From Arthrobacter sp. H-02-3 (GTDB lineage: Bacteria > Actinomycetota > Actinomycetes > Actinomycetales > Micrococcaceae): a stretch of 64,000 bases of DNA. Positions 63,828 to 64,000 of the stretch are shown here, one piece after another. Both the position numbers and the translations under genes were made by a program. The notes below the pieces were generated by a model, which saw only the letters and a program-made list of their open reading frames with translations, had not been told where the DNA came from and did not search any database. Where the stretch lies: assembly GCF_003097355.1 (NCBI RefSeq), contig NZ_PYUI01000002.1, positions 304,076 to 368,075 on the forward strand. The letters are read 5' to 3'. The first letter of the stretch is position 1; each line of letters begins with the position of its first letter.

Positions 63828-64000
63828 ATGGCCATTCAGTCGTCCCCTCCCACCTTTCCAGATGGCCGGAAATTGCTGCGCATTGAGCAGCGCAATGCGG
63901 CCACACCGGTGGAGCGTAAGCCGGAATGGATCAAGGCCAAGGTCCAGATGGGCCCCGAGTTCGTCCAGCTCAAGAACCTCGTCAAGAAGGAAGGCCTCCA
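63828..64000 (+). CDS. lipA: Lipoyl synthase, N-terminal part (runs off the window)
   Basis: 57 codons visible. Segments [20 protein letters not shown] and [19 protein letters not shown] are the conserved N-terminus of LipA, which inserts sulphur into the octanoyl group of lipoate-dependent proteins by radical SAM chemistry. The cysteine clusters lie beyond the window. ATG with GGAG seven bases upstream. LipA serves the H-protein of glycine cleavage as well as 2-oxoacid dehydrogenases, which makes glycine control sensible. Confidence 0.92.
   Translation, partial: MAIQSSPPTFPDGRKLLRIEQRNAATPVERKPEWIKAKVQMGPEFVQLKNLVKKEGL

Overview
The window looks like chromosome of a high-GC actinobacterium, most likely an Arthrobacter/Pseudarthrobacter-type Micrococcaceae member. 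This rests on strong G/C third-position bias, GTG/TTG starts, AGGAG ribosome sites mixed with apparently leaderless genes, a kdpF-A-B-C-D order, ManD-type mannonate dehydratase and a tandem glycine riboswitch. Taxonomy is inference; no rRNA or tRNA gene was seen. There is no sign of prophage, transposase, CRISPR or conjugation genes: this is metabolic chromosome.

Region 1 (1-11172) is potassium related. The Kdp high-affinity K+ ATPase operon (kdpF, A, B, C, then the start of kdpD) runs leftward, preceded by an extra 39-codon ORF that overlaps kdpF. Next to it two near-identical 658-aa APC-superfamily permeases sit in opposite orientation around one hypothetical gene. The kdp promoter and both permease promoters carry the same 11-bp-periodic direct repeat (GTYAAG-N5-GTCARG), which suggests one OmpR/PhoB-type regulator, presumably KdpE, and therefore K+ transport by the permeases.

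Region 2 (11300-21786) is a mosaic: a cold-shock protein, a glycosyltransferase, two alpha/beta hydrolases, a PEP-synthase/rifampin-phosphotransferase-like enzyme, a small ABM-like protein, a zinc alcohol dehydrogenase, a TetR regulator, and a divergent MFS transporter plus 3-hydroxyacyl-CoA dehydrogenase.

Region 3 (21936-36646) is a ketone-carboxylation locus. Five consecutive genes encode two HyuA-like subunits, a small double-CxxC subunit, a HyuB-like subunit and a small accessory protein. That composition resembles the five-subunit acetophenone carboxylase more than the three-subunit acetone carboxylase. A MalT/LAL-type LuxR regulator lies tail to tail with it, and beyond that are an SCP-x-type thiolase, a ScoAB-like 3-oxoacid CoA-transferase and an IclR regulator. 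Together they would turn a ketone into a 3-oxoacid, then its CoA ester, then acyl-CoA plus acetyl-CoA.

Region 4 (36980-38847) holds a secreted two-domain cupredoxin and nadE. Region 5 (39081-61324) is a large glucuronide/glucuronate utilisation island: two LacI regulators, two TIM-barrel isomerase/epimerases, two Gfo/Idh/MocA oxidoreductases, a Dpp-type ABC importer with a permease-ATPase fusion, uxaC, a uxuB-like reductase, uidA, a GPH symporter, manD, and an unusual gluconokinase-GH3 fusion. An 18-bp LacI-type operator (TTGGCAACCGGTTGNCAA) recurs before four transcription units and ties the island into one regulon.

Region 6 (61360-64000) holds a small hypothetical gene, a possible gene remnant with its own terminator, one copy of a 98-bp dispersed repeat whose other copy is at 38942, an FAD monooxygenase, and a tandem glycine riboswitch placed directly before lipA.
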